Assembly (NCBI GenBank): GCA_028278345.1
Contig: JANQEL010000287.1
Location: 1 to 41,454 of the forward strand
DNA: 41,454 bases
From: Myxococcota bacterium
Lineage (GTDB): Bacteria; Myxococcota_A; UBA9160; UBA4427
Direction: 5' to 3'
Part shown: in pieces, positions 9,901 through 17,657 of the stretch
Numbering within the stretch: the stretch's first letter is position 1
How the letters are laid out: the number at the start of each line of letters is the position of its first letter
Translations under genes and position numbers: made by a program
The notes under the pieces: model-generated
Database searches by the model: none
Seen by the model: only the letters and a program-made list of their open reading frames with translations
Told to the model about the DNA's origin: nothing

Positions 9901-10651
9901 GTGATACCTCCGGGTTCACACTTCGCGGCGCAGTCACTTTCCCGAGTTGGTGCAGGCGTAGGGTTTCATTGGAATCGCGGCCGCGGAACGGGGGATGCCC
10001 AGTCAGCAGCTCGTAGAGCACGCAACCAAAGGAGTAGAGATCCGCCGACGAGCCTGGTGCCTTCCCGCCGATCGATTCAGGAGCAATGTAGTCGGGCGTT
10101 CCAAGCAACCCGACTGCACCCGAGCGAGATTCATCCTCCGACTGCGAAACTGCCTGTGGATCCGATGCAAATCGAGCGAAGCCGAAGTCACTCAGGAGCG
10201 CATGTCCGTCCTCCGTCATCAAGACGTTGCCCGGCTTGATATCCCCGTGGACCAGACCGGCCTGATGAACAGCCTCCATAGCGCCACATAGTTCAACCGC
10301 AATTTGAAGGCTGCGCTCCAGTGGCATGGGAACGCCATCCAATTGTCGGATCTGTTCTTCCAGGCTTCCCCCGCCCACGTATTCCGCAACGATGTAAGCT
10401 CGATCATTGGAGGTGATCGCCTCGTAGAGGGTGACGATGCGGGGATCATCGCGAACGAGCTGCATCGCGCGGAACTCGCGCGCAACTTCCTCGTACTCGT
10501 CTCGGTTCTTCGATAGATCCATCGAGAAGATCGCGACCGGTCGCTTCAACTGGAGATCTTCCGCGACGTACACCCGTTTGCTTGATCCTTCCCCAATCAA
10601 ACCACGTACGTCGTATCGAGCAGGGAGTCCACGCAACTCGAGAGCACTCAT
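6995..10651 (-). CDS. Serine/threonine protein kinase fused to an AAA-type ATPase and TPR-like helical region
   Basis: This protein has 1,218 residues from ATG 10651 (an adjacent GTG adds one). An N-terminal Hanks-type kinase (about 15-290) shows GEGSSKRV, HGDIKPGNVL (catalytic Asp), DFGFAR and GTPDYIAPE. The beta3 VAIK motif reads VAIF, so the ATP-anchoring Lys is missing or shifted to a nearby Lys. An AAA/STAND ATPase follows, with Walker A GVAGIGKS (about 345-352) and Walker B VVVLDDLHW (about 451-459). The C-terminal half is helical and TPR-like, ending in LENYFLAST. Such kinase-ATPase-TPR fusions are sensors or regulators in the cytosol. It follows a regulator gene 125 nt upstream on the same strand and precedes the 201-aa gene. 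The signal and target are unknown. Confidence 0.88.
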   Translation of the reverse strand: MSALELRGLPARYDVRGLIGEGSSKRVYVAEDLQLKRPVAIFSMDLSKNRDEYEEVAREFRAMQLVRDDPRIVTLYEAITSNDRAYIVAEYVGGGSLEEQIRQLDGVPMPLERSLQIAVELCGAMEAVHQAGLVHGDIKPGNVLMTEDGHALLSDFGFARFASDPQAVSQSEDESRSGAVGLLGTPDYIAPESIGGKAPGSSADLYSFGCVLYELLTGHPPFRGRDSNETLRLHQLGKVTAPRSVNPEVSPILSELVLLLLEKDPGDRPDSARDIGVALESIGKTVYANGNARASVTLDSATGSASRYSDSGKPLIGRRRERVHLRRSLDYSEAGGSQFILIRGVAGIGKSELVRELGIESEARGAAFLSSSGDEEASYPFRGFVEALLPLSGMLSRLESPVADRFRDFLYLEIDSPERVSYRNEPSAQHGMYLGVYSALSALSQLQQLVVVLDDLHWMDPASIDLLLYLLERRALHGSDGDFNVTLVACMRPVGPDHPLSSAEKRMRSLPATEILDLEAFDDSAVYEMLIAMGCGRPSDQLLQVVQTTTGGNPLFVRELYQYLDEGGALQELNGFTSSIISSRDSQLPATAAKAIAGRIENMSESCQGLLATAALVASRLDETLLCEVAGRPKVEVARGLREAEECGLLVRSGASWGFVHPVVHEVLRQSLDVAERERIHLRVADALSKEKNALAPDRVSAIAHHLVAAGRHADRSKVFVYARSAAEQAAALFAWRDAAKLYHAAIEVATEVEECSQAELGELYRSLAYVYHCLADPGPCLHYYDLAIEALRDAGESRAVAVALSGKIIAALRLGLVAFGELGDVKPLEQMLESLGDEDPSLQATLLGTLAERYWGARRQDRARDLSAAALTMAERVGDHSLCARVSRQVGLADFQSLHVTRALEQLARAKRSSEVANDAYELSQCEQRIGLYAVIAGDLECAEDALRASHDPSNRDVLLKSAIAGSIAVVRGTYPIVEGVADETLAKIRIVKEVWAGALLFPALACSRMMRNNPVSANVALDLLEEPGLVFGDTSGIKEMSRPLRRLIDVLAGADLESYEFEVRGVEAAEQLVDMLTISGLCAQVEIANASSRSNVPTLLVEALRIADDRGVVFTPGWPFMIKRVRGLVAHLRGCLDEAENLFKDAVDIAERIGASPDLARGRFDYAQMLVLRDDPGDWSQARDLISLALPDLRRFAPQRFVSAAEKLENYFLAST

Positions 10652-10779
10652 CACTCGTTCCGCCCGCGATCAAGTAGGGAAACGATGCGAGCAACTTCGA
10701 ACTCGCCTTCGACTACGCCGGTTTCGACCAGCCTTGGAGGAATCTTCACGATGCGATCGGTCCTATGGCGAAATCCGCC

Positions 10780-12342
10780 TCACTTGGGTTCCCGACTGAG
10801 ATGGAATGCCTTGATGAGGTTGTACATATGGGCTCTGGTAATATCGAGCCATCTCGCAGCCTCCGATACATTCCACCCTGTTTCCGCGAGGGTCTCGGCC
10901 AAGAGTTCCGCTTGAAATCGGCGGGTCGCCTGCTGGAAGGTTTCCCACCCGCGATCGGGGCCGCCGGATGACCGAGTCGATTCGTTCGGGGGAAACAGAT
11001 GCTGTTCTTCTACCTGTTTGGCACCGCCGCTCGCTGCCCGCACGACTCCTTCTCTAACAACGCGCTCGAGTTGCCCGATGTTGCCTGGCCATTCCACCGC
11101 CTCAATAGCCCGAAGCGCGCCTGGCGAGAGTTCGAGTAGAGGAAGGCCTTGTAGTCGAATCGATTCATCTACGAAGTGGAGAGCGAGTTCGCCGATGTCA
11201 GCACGTCGCTCATAGAGGGTCGGAACGCGAATCGGAAGGACCTTCAAACGAATACCAAGGTCCTCTCGAAAATCGCCTCGATGCACCGCTTGTTCGAGGT
11301 CGATGCTGCTCGAGGCAATGATCCGCACATCTGCCTCGACGGCCGAGTCCATGTCGTTCCGGCGATAGGAACCTGTCTGGAGCAGCTCTAACAGCACTCC
11401 TTGGGCGTCTCTAGCAAGCGCGGCGACTTCTCTTAGAAAGAGCGTCCCGCCGTGTGCGAGCGAGACCTTGCCGACGGATTCACCGTTCTTGTGCTGCCGA
11501 CCTGGACGTCGTCCAAAGAGCTCGAACTCCATCATCGGCTCGGGAAGAGCCGCGCAGTTCACCTCGACGAATGGTCGACCCGCTCGAGGCCCACTATCGT
11601 GAATTGCCTTCGCAACCAATCGCTTGCCGGTTCCCGATTCTCCCGTTAGGAGTACGCTCACCGCAAGGGGAACCACGTTCCCGATGTTTCGAAAGAGATG
11701 TGCAAGTGCCCCACTCCGACCGATCATCGCGTCGACGCGCAGCTGCTCCCTGTATATCGCGGTCGGGTCAGTGATCTTTGGAGCATCTGCACGCTCCAAG
11801 ATCGAGTCCACGAGGGGCCCGAGGTGATGTGCAAACAGCAAGGCCAGCTCGTGAACATGAAGACCGAATGGTTCGCCGTCATGCCTTCCCTGGAGATAGA
11901 GTGCGCCGCGTGGCATATCGCCTCCGATCGGGACACACAAGACTGCGTCTATGCTGGATGCCTTCACACTCGTTCGGTCCCGAAAGCGGGGATCGAGCTG
12001 AGCGGATTGCGTGCTCACTACATCGCCGCTGGCCAATGTTTCCGCGATGATCCCGCTGGACACGTGCTCGCTTATCTGACGAATCTCGTCTGCGGAGAAT
12101 CCGTGCGAGATCTGCCATTGCGGTTCCAGATCGTCCTGCTGACGATGAAGCTCGATGTAGCCTTGCTTCGCTTCAGCAAGATCGACCATGATCGAGAGCG
12201 CCTCCTCAAGTAGAGATTCGACCTCACGTCTCATGGCGAGTTTGAGCAGCTGCAGATAGAGATCGCGTTCCGAGGCAACGCGATCCACGTCGCGGTCTAG
12301 CGGCTTGCGCTTCTCGACCATATCCGCGCGCTGAACAGACAT
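10780..12342 (-). CDS. Degenerate sigma54-activator-like regulator: GAF, AAA+, Fis-type HTH
   Basis: A 520-residue protein. About 40-185 is a GAF-like sensor (VPIGGDMPRGALYLQG); about 205-430 is an AAA+ domain of the bEBP type with Walker A GESGTGK (234-240) and the late WPGNIGQLERVV motif; about 465-515 is a Fis-like HTH (WNVSEAARWLDITRAHMYNL). The features needed for sigma54 contact are altered: the GAFTGA loop is replaced by RPGRQHKNGESVGK after ELFG, and the Walker B reads TLFLREV where DE is expected. It therefore probably binds DNA and nucleotide but may not remodel sigma54. It heads the minus-strand unit with the kinase. The start has a GGAG 12 nt upstream, a little far. Confidence 0.85.
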   Translation of the reverse strand: MSVQRADMVEKRKPLDRDVDRVASERDLYLQLLKLAMRREVESLLEEALSIMVDLAEAKQGYIELHRQQDDLEPQWQISHGFSADEIRQISEHVSSGIIAETLASGDVVSTQSAQLDPRFRDRTSVKASSIDAVLCVPIGGDMPRGALYLQGRHDGEPFGLHVHELALLFAHHLGPLVDSILERADAPKITDPTAIYREQLRVDAMIGRSGALAHLFRNIGNVVPLAVSVLLTGESGTGKRLVAKAIHDSGPRAGRPFVEVNCAALPEPMMEFELFGRRPGRQHKNGESVGKVSLAHGGTLFLREVAALARDAQGVLLELLQTGSYRRNDMDSAVEADVRIIASSSIDLEQAVHRGDFREDLGIRLKVLPIRVPTLYERRADIGELALHFVDESIRLQGLPLLELSPGALRAIEAVEWPGNIGQLERVVREGVVRAASGGAKQVEEQHLFPPNESTRSSGGPDRGWETFQQATRRFQAELLAETLAETGWNVSEAARWLDITRAHMYNLIKAFHLSREPK

Positions 12343-12840
12343 CGTTGACTACAGCTCCGGTTCGCCCAATAAGTGATCAGTCGGTCTTCGGTCGAAAGAC
12401 GTTTGATGCACTCGATGAAGTCCGATTCAGCCCCAGTATCCACTCCTGTCCACGTACACCTCTTTCCGCTCGTCGGCAGAGGGTCGAGGAAACGCACCAA
12501 CGCCTCGGCGCGCGGGACATTCCATTGAGAAACCCGCACTCATTCGTGCATCTGGTCGATCCCACTCGCTCGGATAGGGAGAACATGTTGCAACTGCCAC
12601 AGGAAGCAAGAACGATTCTGCAGAGGTGGTGGACCCGGCCGACTCAATCCACACACCACGATCTTATCGATACCCGCAAAGGAGTTGGCAACATAACAGG
12701 AGCAGAGTTGGGAGGATCGCGTAAATCCGGCTCTCGTCAGGCCTCTGCCGCAAGTCAGATCTCGAATCGCATGGATTCTCTAACGCGATTTCCGTGAACG
12801 CGATGCACCGAACTCGCATGAGCCTGCCGGGTGTGATCGT

Positions 12841-12866
12841 TGAGTGTCAATTATCCTGGACACTCA
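12841..12866. repeat. TGTCAA-N6-TGGAC motif copy 1, inside an 8-bp inverted repeat
   Basis: TGAGTGTC (12841-12848) and GACACTCA (12859-12866) form a perfect 8-bp inverted repeat with a 10-nt centre. The core TGTCAA-TTATCC-TGGAC is shared with two other sites at 13045 and 15460. It may be an operator or an element end. Confidence 0.55.
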
Positions 12867-13044
12867 CTGCATGAGCACCATCGAAATACGACTCGAATGG
12901 CAACTGGCTTCATGTGGGTCGCGGATGGGTTCGCGTTTCTACTCATAGCGACTCGGTCGATCCAGGACGTTGTTGCGCGTGCACTAGAGTACGACTCACA
13001 GCGCACGCCCCAACTTTCTCCCGTGCTCAAGCTCCGCCTGTAAG

Positions 13045-13061
13045 TGTCAAATTTGTTGGAC
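13045..13061. repeat. TGTCAA-N6-TGGAC motif copy 2
   Basis: TGTCAA-ATTTGT-TGGAC, with an imperfect AGTGTC/GACGCT inverted repeat around it. It follows directly on the TAA that closes a short plus-strand frame, 200 bases after copy 1. Confidence 0.5.
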
Positions 13062-13312
13062 GCTCCTGCGCGCCCGTTGCTGAAACCCGACCACACAGCG
13101 GGCCGGGGCCCGGAAACCAGTAGGCTGCACAGTCGACTTCACGCGTATCACCCGCAGCCCACCGGTTTCTCGCTGGATTCGCCTCGGTCAACCGCTCGAA
13201 CACCGGTGTCAGATGCTTCGAGGAGTTTCGCTTCACGGTTCGCGACGGGTTCCAGCGCAACGCCCGCGTGGAATACGTCCTCCGATCTGGCCGCCGTACG
13301 GATTTTTTGGGG

Positions 13313-13717
13313 CGGCAGCAACGATGACGGAGCATTGCATGCTTAGGGTCGCGCCTTCGAGGAAGTCGGCTACCAATCGAAACCCGAGTTGGATCGATTG
13401 GGCCAGTTCTCTGGGATCCACGATTTCGACGTCGCCGCCGCTCTCGTGGTAGCTGGTTCTCGTGCGATTGCAGAAAATACGGTGGGGACGTCGTGGTCGC
13501 AGAAGTAGATGTGATTGCCGCGGCCCCGCGCGAAACCCATCGTGAGCTGACGAGCATTGGGGCCTTGCGCTGCGAATGCGTCGGCGACCGCCCGCTGCAC
13601 AGGAGTGCCGCGTCTCCGCACCGTTCGGAACGTTTGTCTTCCGGACGCCTGCAATCGCTCCCCTGGACTGCCTTGGAATGCGGTGGGTGCCGCCGAGATC
13701 ACGTCTGGAGCGTCCAA
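13313..13717 (-). pseudogene. Second M28-peptidase-like remnant, frameshifted
   Basis: One minus-strand frame gives ARQLTMGFARGRGNHIYFCD followed by HDVPTVF. Another frame continues with RTRTSYHESGGDVEIVDP, then RELAQSIQLGFRLVADFLEG. Joined, these resemble the C-terminal part of an M28-like peptidase, with the late YH metal ligand, broken by a frameshift near 13470. The order RQL(S/T)M-F, N-x-x-F, DVP(S/T)V-F parallels the remnant at 5.2-5.5 kb. The N-terminal part is not recognisable. Peptidase identity is by motif pattern only. Confidence 0.5.
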
Positions 13718-14744
13718 GGTAGGACGACGAGCTCGGAAAACGAGCGAGTCGTTTCACGATTCCGCAGGACCGTCGGCCACGAGTCTCCTCGGCCTCCCTC
13801 AACTCCGCTAAGAGTTCGACGATCCGCATGAACCCTTGCCACACGACTTCGCAGATCAACGTGCAGGAGGGTTCTTGGCGGCGCCGCTTGAGATGAGGAG
13901 TCACTCAATCCACGAGTTCTTCGGATTCAGCTCTGAACACCCGAGGTCGAACCGGTACGATGGATCGAGCGTCTTCTTCGATTCGCTCGCTGGGACATGA
14001 CAGTTGAAATCGTGACCAGACTGATTCTGATTGCAATTGGAGCGATGAGCGTTTCGTTGCGAAGCTGACTGCTCTGAACCGAGTCCGGGTTGTGGAGTCG
14101 CTGCGAGCACTATGGGCCTGGACTGCCACGTCCACGAGTGACTGATCTGATCGCAGTCGAATCTCGATCTCTCTGCAGTTGCGCTGTCGAGCCTCGTGCT
14201 GACGGGCTACAGGTGAAGCAACTAGGCTGGATAAAGGATCAAGAGCGAATGGCTGCAATAGACAATGGCAGACTGATTATCCAGAGGTCGGACCGCACCG
14301 GAGACGTCGAGGGAAATCGGGCGACGAAAGAGGGCGCAAGTTCTTCGCTCTCCTCGTAACCCGACGGGATCCCTGGTTTGAATGGGCGCCAGCGTTCCGC
14401 GCACCTGGCTCGTGGCGAGGCTCTAGTTCTGAGAGAGAGTCGATATCGACCAGAGTTGGGGAAAACCGTGCCCGTGCGCGCAATAGGGCATCAAGCAAAA
14501 GGGATTGCACGTTGGAACGACGGCTACGCGTCTGATGCCACGTATGGCTTCGTTCTATCCTTGACGGAGACGGCTCGTTGGTTGGAGGCCGCGCACGCAG
14601 TGGGGTCCTTCGATTTCACAATTGTATTGCCTCGTGCGACTTTGAGTGGAGACTGCCGGCCCCATCCTCCGTATTGGCTCCATCTAAAAAGGGCTGCGCC
14701 GCGGTACCCAAGCGTTCCGTGTCCACCGCTGGAGTCCAATGGCC
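13718..14744. other. Non-coding or decayed stretch, about 1 kb
   Basis: Open frames occur on both strands but none has both a ribosome site and protein-like composition. I see no hairpin array, tRNA or transposase. It is probably decayed sequence like 5.5-6.3 kb. Confidence 0.4.
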
Positions 14745-15293
14745 ATGAACGATATTTCCAAAGACGCCGGTCCATTCGCAGATCGCATTCAGTCGCTAGG
14801 AATTCTGACGCTCGCACAGCTCTCCGAGAAGTTTTCGGGGATGAGCAGGGGCGACACCCTCTCCTGCATCGAGGGTGGATTGCGGCGAGGACTCAATCAA
14901 TTCCTCGATCTGGGAGCATGATTCGTCCACCTGAAGGAACAATTCGGGGAAGTCGGGAAGTTCGTAGACATCGTCCGTCATGATCTTCGAACCATGAAGA
15001 CGAGGGCTGATGAGTACATCCGCGTGCAGTTGGATGCCAGAGGCAACGGCCTGACCCCAGACGACCTCGAAGGGAGCAGGATCTCGTCGATGAAGGTGAT
15101 GCGTCCGATTCTTCGGGGCGATCCGGTCGATGTTCCGCGGTTCCTGGAGTACGCCCGGAAGAACTCCGTCGAGGCGCTCAAGGAAAGAGTTGCTCTCCAA
15201 ACCGGCAAGGGTGGAAGCGACGGAGGCGGAGACGCTCCTCACATCAGGGGGCTTCGCGAATCGGTCAACGGCGTGATCAACGAGACGCCGTGA
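14745..15293 (+). pseudogene. Hypothetical protein interrupted by an in-frame TGA
   Basis: The frame from ATG 14745 (GGAG upstream at about 14733) gives MNDISKDAGPF... to LNQFLDLGA, meets TGA at 14919-14921, then continues in the same frame with FVHLKEQFGEVGKFVDIV and MKTRADEYIRVQLDARGNG to 15293, about 182 codons in all. Codon use is similar on both sides, so this looks like one gene. No Cys or redox motif surrounds the TGA and W would fit (GA-W-FVHL), so a simple TGG-to-TGA nonsense mutation is likelier than selenocysteine. The downstream ATG at 14994 could still give a 99-residue product. The family is not recognised. A 187-codon frame on the opposite strand is less protein-like. Confidence 0.45.
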
Positions 15294-15459
15294 GGCGATC
15301 TTGACCAAGGGGGCGCTGAATTCGGTTTCATGCGCGCGACGTCCTGTGGCCGAAATCAACTAGCCAATCTGACCTATGCCATCGTGGCCGGCGCAGGCCA
15401 GCCTTCCTTGGTCCGTCTTCCGAGTTCGCGCGGTTGAGACGAATTAGGATGTGAGTGGG

Positions 15460-15476
15460 TGTCAAGTATAGTGGAC
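15460..15476. promoter_or_regulatory. TGTCAA-N6-TGGAC motif copy 3, just before the LuxR-type gene
   Basis: TGTCAA-GTATAG-TGGAC lies 5 nt before the ATG at 15482. The position suggests an operator or autoregulatory site for the LuxR-type gene; the other copies are at 12845 and 13045. Confidence 0.4.
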
Positions 15477-15481
15477 GGGCC

Positions 15482-15823
15482 ATGAAGGACAATTCGGCTT
15501 TCCAAACCGCGCGAATTCGAATGCGTCTTGCATCGATTCGAGCGCAACTCGATGAGTTGGAGGAGATGATCAGTAGTGAGCGGTGTCCTTGGAGAGACGG
15601 AATCGTTGATGCACCGCCGGTCTGCCATCTGAGCAAGCGAGAATCCGAGATTCTGAACCTGCTTCTATCCGGCGATCGGGTGAAAATGATCGCACGCGAT
15701 CTCTTCATCAGTCCCAATACGGTCCGGAACCACTTGAAGTCGATCTTTCGCAAGTTCGACGTGAGTTCGCAGACGGAACTGATCGAACTGTTCGCCCACG
15801 AAAAGAAGAGAGACGCGATCTAA
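15482..15823 (+). CDS. LuxR-type helix-turn-helix transcriptional regulator (no receiver domain)
   Basis: This 113-residue protein has an N-terminal helical segment (RIRMRLASIRAQLDELEEMI, a possible coiled coil) followed by a LuxR/GerE HTH: LSKRESEILNLLLSG, MIARDLFISPNTVRNHLKSI and FRKFDVSSQTELIEL, with the conserved E and the VRNHLK recognition helix. No receiver or autoinducer domain is present, so it may be constitutive or depend on dimerisation or partner proteins. The start at 15482 is chosen over 15455 because a repeated motif occupies 15460-15476. It is the only clearly intact plus-strand gene in the 5-16 kb island and may control the neighbouring kinase unit; that is not shown. Confidence 0.8.
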   Translation: MKDNSAFQTARIRMRLASIRAQLDELEEMISSERCPWRDGIVDAPPVCHLSKRESEILNLLLSGDRVKMIARDLFISPNTVRNHLKSIFRKFDVSSQTELIELFAHEKKRDAI

Positions 15824-16265
15824 CGTCGACCGTGCGCTTGCATCAGTGCAAGATCGGTCGATTGGTTCGATTCCCGAGTCGGAACCGAAGATTCGTACCA
15901 ACGCGATAGCGAGAGTGAAGCCTCACAGTTTTCACAGATCGGGAGAGATCGAAGTCCGCTGCTGGTCTTCCATGAGCACAGTTCGAAGACCCGCTCAGGA
16001 AGTCTTGCCAACCGCGCCGCGGTCACCTGTAACGCGATTGCTTGACTCCCCCGGTATTCACGCAACTTTCCGGCAAGGTTTGGCCATGCACCCGGCGGTG
16101 TATGGCCAAAGGGATTGATGATCGGTACAGCGTCGATCACGCAGCGTCTTGTTCAGCATCTGGATTCGAATCGCGCTGAGACCTGATGCTCGATCTTCGA
16201 GGTCGGAGATCTGCTCGATCGCGTAGTGATCAGCGCGAGGATGGCGGATGTGCAACACGGCCAGG
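15824..16265. other. Intergenic stretch between convergent LuxR-type and MFS genes
   Basis: These 442 bases hold no supported gene. The main feature is the long hairpin at 16079-16110. They also form the downstream edge of the less GC-rich island. Confidence 0.5.
16079..16110. repeat. Long inverted repeat (14-bp stem, 4-nt loop)
   Basis: TTTGGCCATGCACC (16079-16092), loop CGGC, GGTGTATGGCCAAA (16097-16110): 14 pairs with a single G-T wobble. It lies between convergent genes, which would suit a bidirectional terminator, but no T-run follows on either strand. An element end or protein site is possible. Confidence 0.55.
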
Positions 16266-17591
16266 CTAGGCCCCCGCCGCAGCTGCCCGCTCTCGCATCG
16301 CTGCGAGGTCCCGGGGTAGGGTGCGTGCGGCGATCATGAAGTGCACTCCCGACCAGAGCAGGACGAAGCCTGAAATGAAGAGGGCGTAGCGCAGGGATTC
16401 GTGGCCGAAGTGATCGCTCAGCAGGTCGCTCAGCACGCCGACCATCTGCGGGCCGAGGCCCATGCCGATCATGTTGATGATGAAGAGCAGGATCGCGGAG
16501 GCGACGGTGCGCATCCGCAAGGGCACCAGACCCTGCACCATCGCGAGGCTCGGGGCGAGATACACGGTGCCCATCATCGCGGGGATCAGGAAGAACCAGA
16601 GCGTGGCCGACGCGTTGTCGGAGAGGAATACGCCGAAGTTGAGGGGCAGGGCGCCGACGAAGAGCGCGACCGGGAGCCAGAGATTCCAACGCACGTCGAT
16701 GTTGGCCAGACGATCGGCGAAGAATCCCGCCCCGAACGTGCCGAGCCCGCCGCCGATGCCGATGATGAGCGAGAGGACCATGCCGACGTCGCTGCTCGAC
16801 ATGTCGTAGGAGCGCATCAAGAAGGTCGGAAACCAGTTGACCGAGCCATAACCCACGAAGGCGTTGAGCGCGCTGCCGAATGCGATGTGGCGCAGGGTCG
16901 GGGTCTTCATGAACGTCCGCACGGCCTCGCCCACGGGAGGCGCTTCGCTCTGTGCTTCGTTCGCGCGTCCTTCCGAGAGTCCACGCTGGGGTTCCTTCAA
17001 GCCGAAGCGCACGACGAGGGCCAACAGCAATCCTGGTAAGCCGACAGCGAGGAACGCCACGCGCCAACCGTAGAGCTCTTCGAGCCAACCTCCCGCGAAG
17101 AAGCCGATCATGATGCCGGCGTTTACGCCGATCGAGAACACCCCCATCGCGGTGGCGCGCTCGTTCGGCGGAAAGAGATCGGCGATCACCGAGTGGGAGG
17201 GCGGACTCGTTCCCGCTTCACCGACGCCGACGCCGATGCGCGCCAGCGCCAGCTGGAAGAAACTCGTCACCATGCCGCACATCGCCGTCATCGCGCTGAA
17301 CAGCGCAAGTGCTGCGGCGATGATGTTGCGTCGGTTCGCGCGATCCGCCCAGACGGCGATCGGAATGCCCAGCGTCGCGTAGAAGATAGCGAAGGAGAAA
17401 CCGACCAGGAAGCCCATCGCCGTATCCGAGACGTCGAAGGCCTGCTTGATCGGTTCGACGAGGATCGAGAGGATCTGGCGATCGACGAAATTGATGACGT
17501 AGACCGAAGTCAACAACGCGAGCGCGTATCGGCGATAGGAGGCGGAAGGAAGACTGCTCTGCGTCGCGGGAGGAACCGGGGGTGCGGACAT
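16266..17591 (-). CDS. MFS transporter (spinster-like group)
   Basis: A 441-residue, 12-span major facilitator. It shows YVINFVDRQILSILVEPIKQ in TM1, the motif A loop IAVWADRANRRNI between TM2 and TM3, ARIGVGVGEAGTSPPSHSVI in TM4, and WRVAFLAVGLPGLLLAL in TM6. The NFVDRQ and GVGEAGTSP patterns are common in the spinster-like group of bacterial MFS proteins. It would export or import a small organic compound across the inner membrane; the substrate cannot be told. No good ribosome site precedes the ATG at 17591, so the N-terminal 15 residues are uncertain. It follows the SDR gene on the same strand by 80 nt. Confidence 0.9.
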   Translation of the reverse strand: MSAPPVPPATQSSLPSASYRRYALALLTSVYVINFVDRQILSILVEPIKQAFDVSDTAMGFLVGFSFAIFYATLGIPIAVWADRANRRNIIAAALALFSAMTAMCGMVTSFFQLALARIGVGVGEAGTSPPSHSVIADLFPPNERATAMGVFSIGVNAGIMIGFFAGGWLEELYGWRVAFLAVGLPGLLLALVVRFGLKEPQRGLSEGRANEAQSEAPPVGEAVRTFMKTPTLRHIAFGSALNAFVGYGSVNWFPTFLMRSYDMSSSDVGMVLSLIIGIGGGLGTFGAGFFADRLANIDVRWNLWLPVALFVGALPLNFGVFLSDNASATLWFFLIPAMMGTVYLAPSLAMVQGLVPLRMRTVASAILLFIINMIGMGLGPQMVGVLSDLLSDHFGHESLRYALFISGFVLLWSGVHFMIAARTLPRDLAAMRERAAAAGA

Positions 17592-17657
17592 CGCGCGAGT
17601 ATAGGTAGGTCGTCTCGGCGAATTCCAGCGCGAACGACCGAGCGACGACGCGCGGGG

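Larger units (their letters stand above)
12343..13309. other. Gene-poor stretch upstream of the regulator, with two copies of a TGTCAA-N6-TGGAC motif
   Basis: This stretch of about 970 bases has no convincing gene. It must hold the promoter of the minus-strand regulator. A short plus-strand frame ending GFAFLLIATR...SPVLKLRL (12840-13043) is bracketed by the two motif copies and stops just before the second, but has no ribosome site and no recognisable product. Confidence 0.45.

Noticed and set aside
14745..15293. Second in-frame TGA (14919-14921) as a possible selenocysteine codon
   Set aside because: No Cys, U or redox motif is near it, Trp fits the context, and the hairpin after it is weak (6 bp). 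A nonsense mutation in decayed DNA is simpler.
14796..15359. 187-codon frame on the minus strand
   Set aside because: The plus-strand frame has a ribosome site and more coding-like composition; the minus frame overlaps it.
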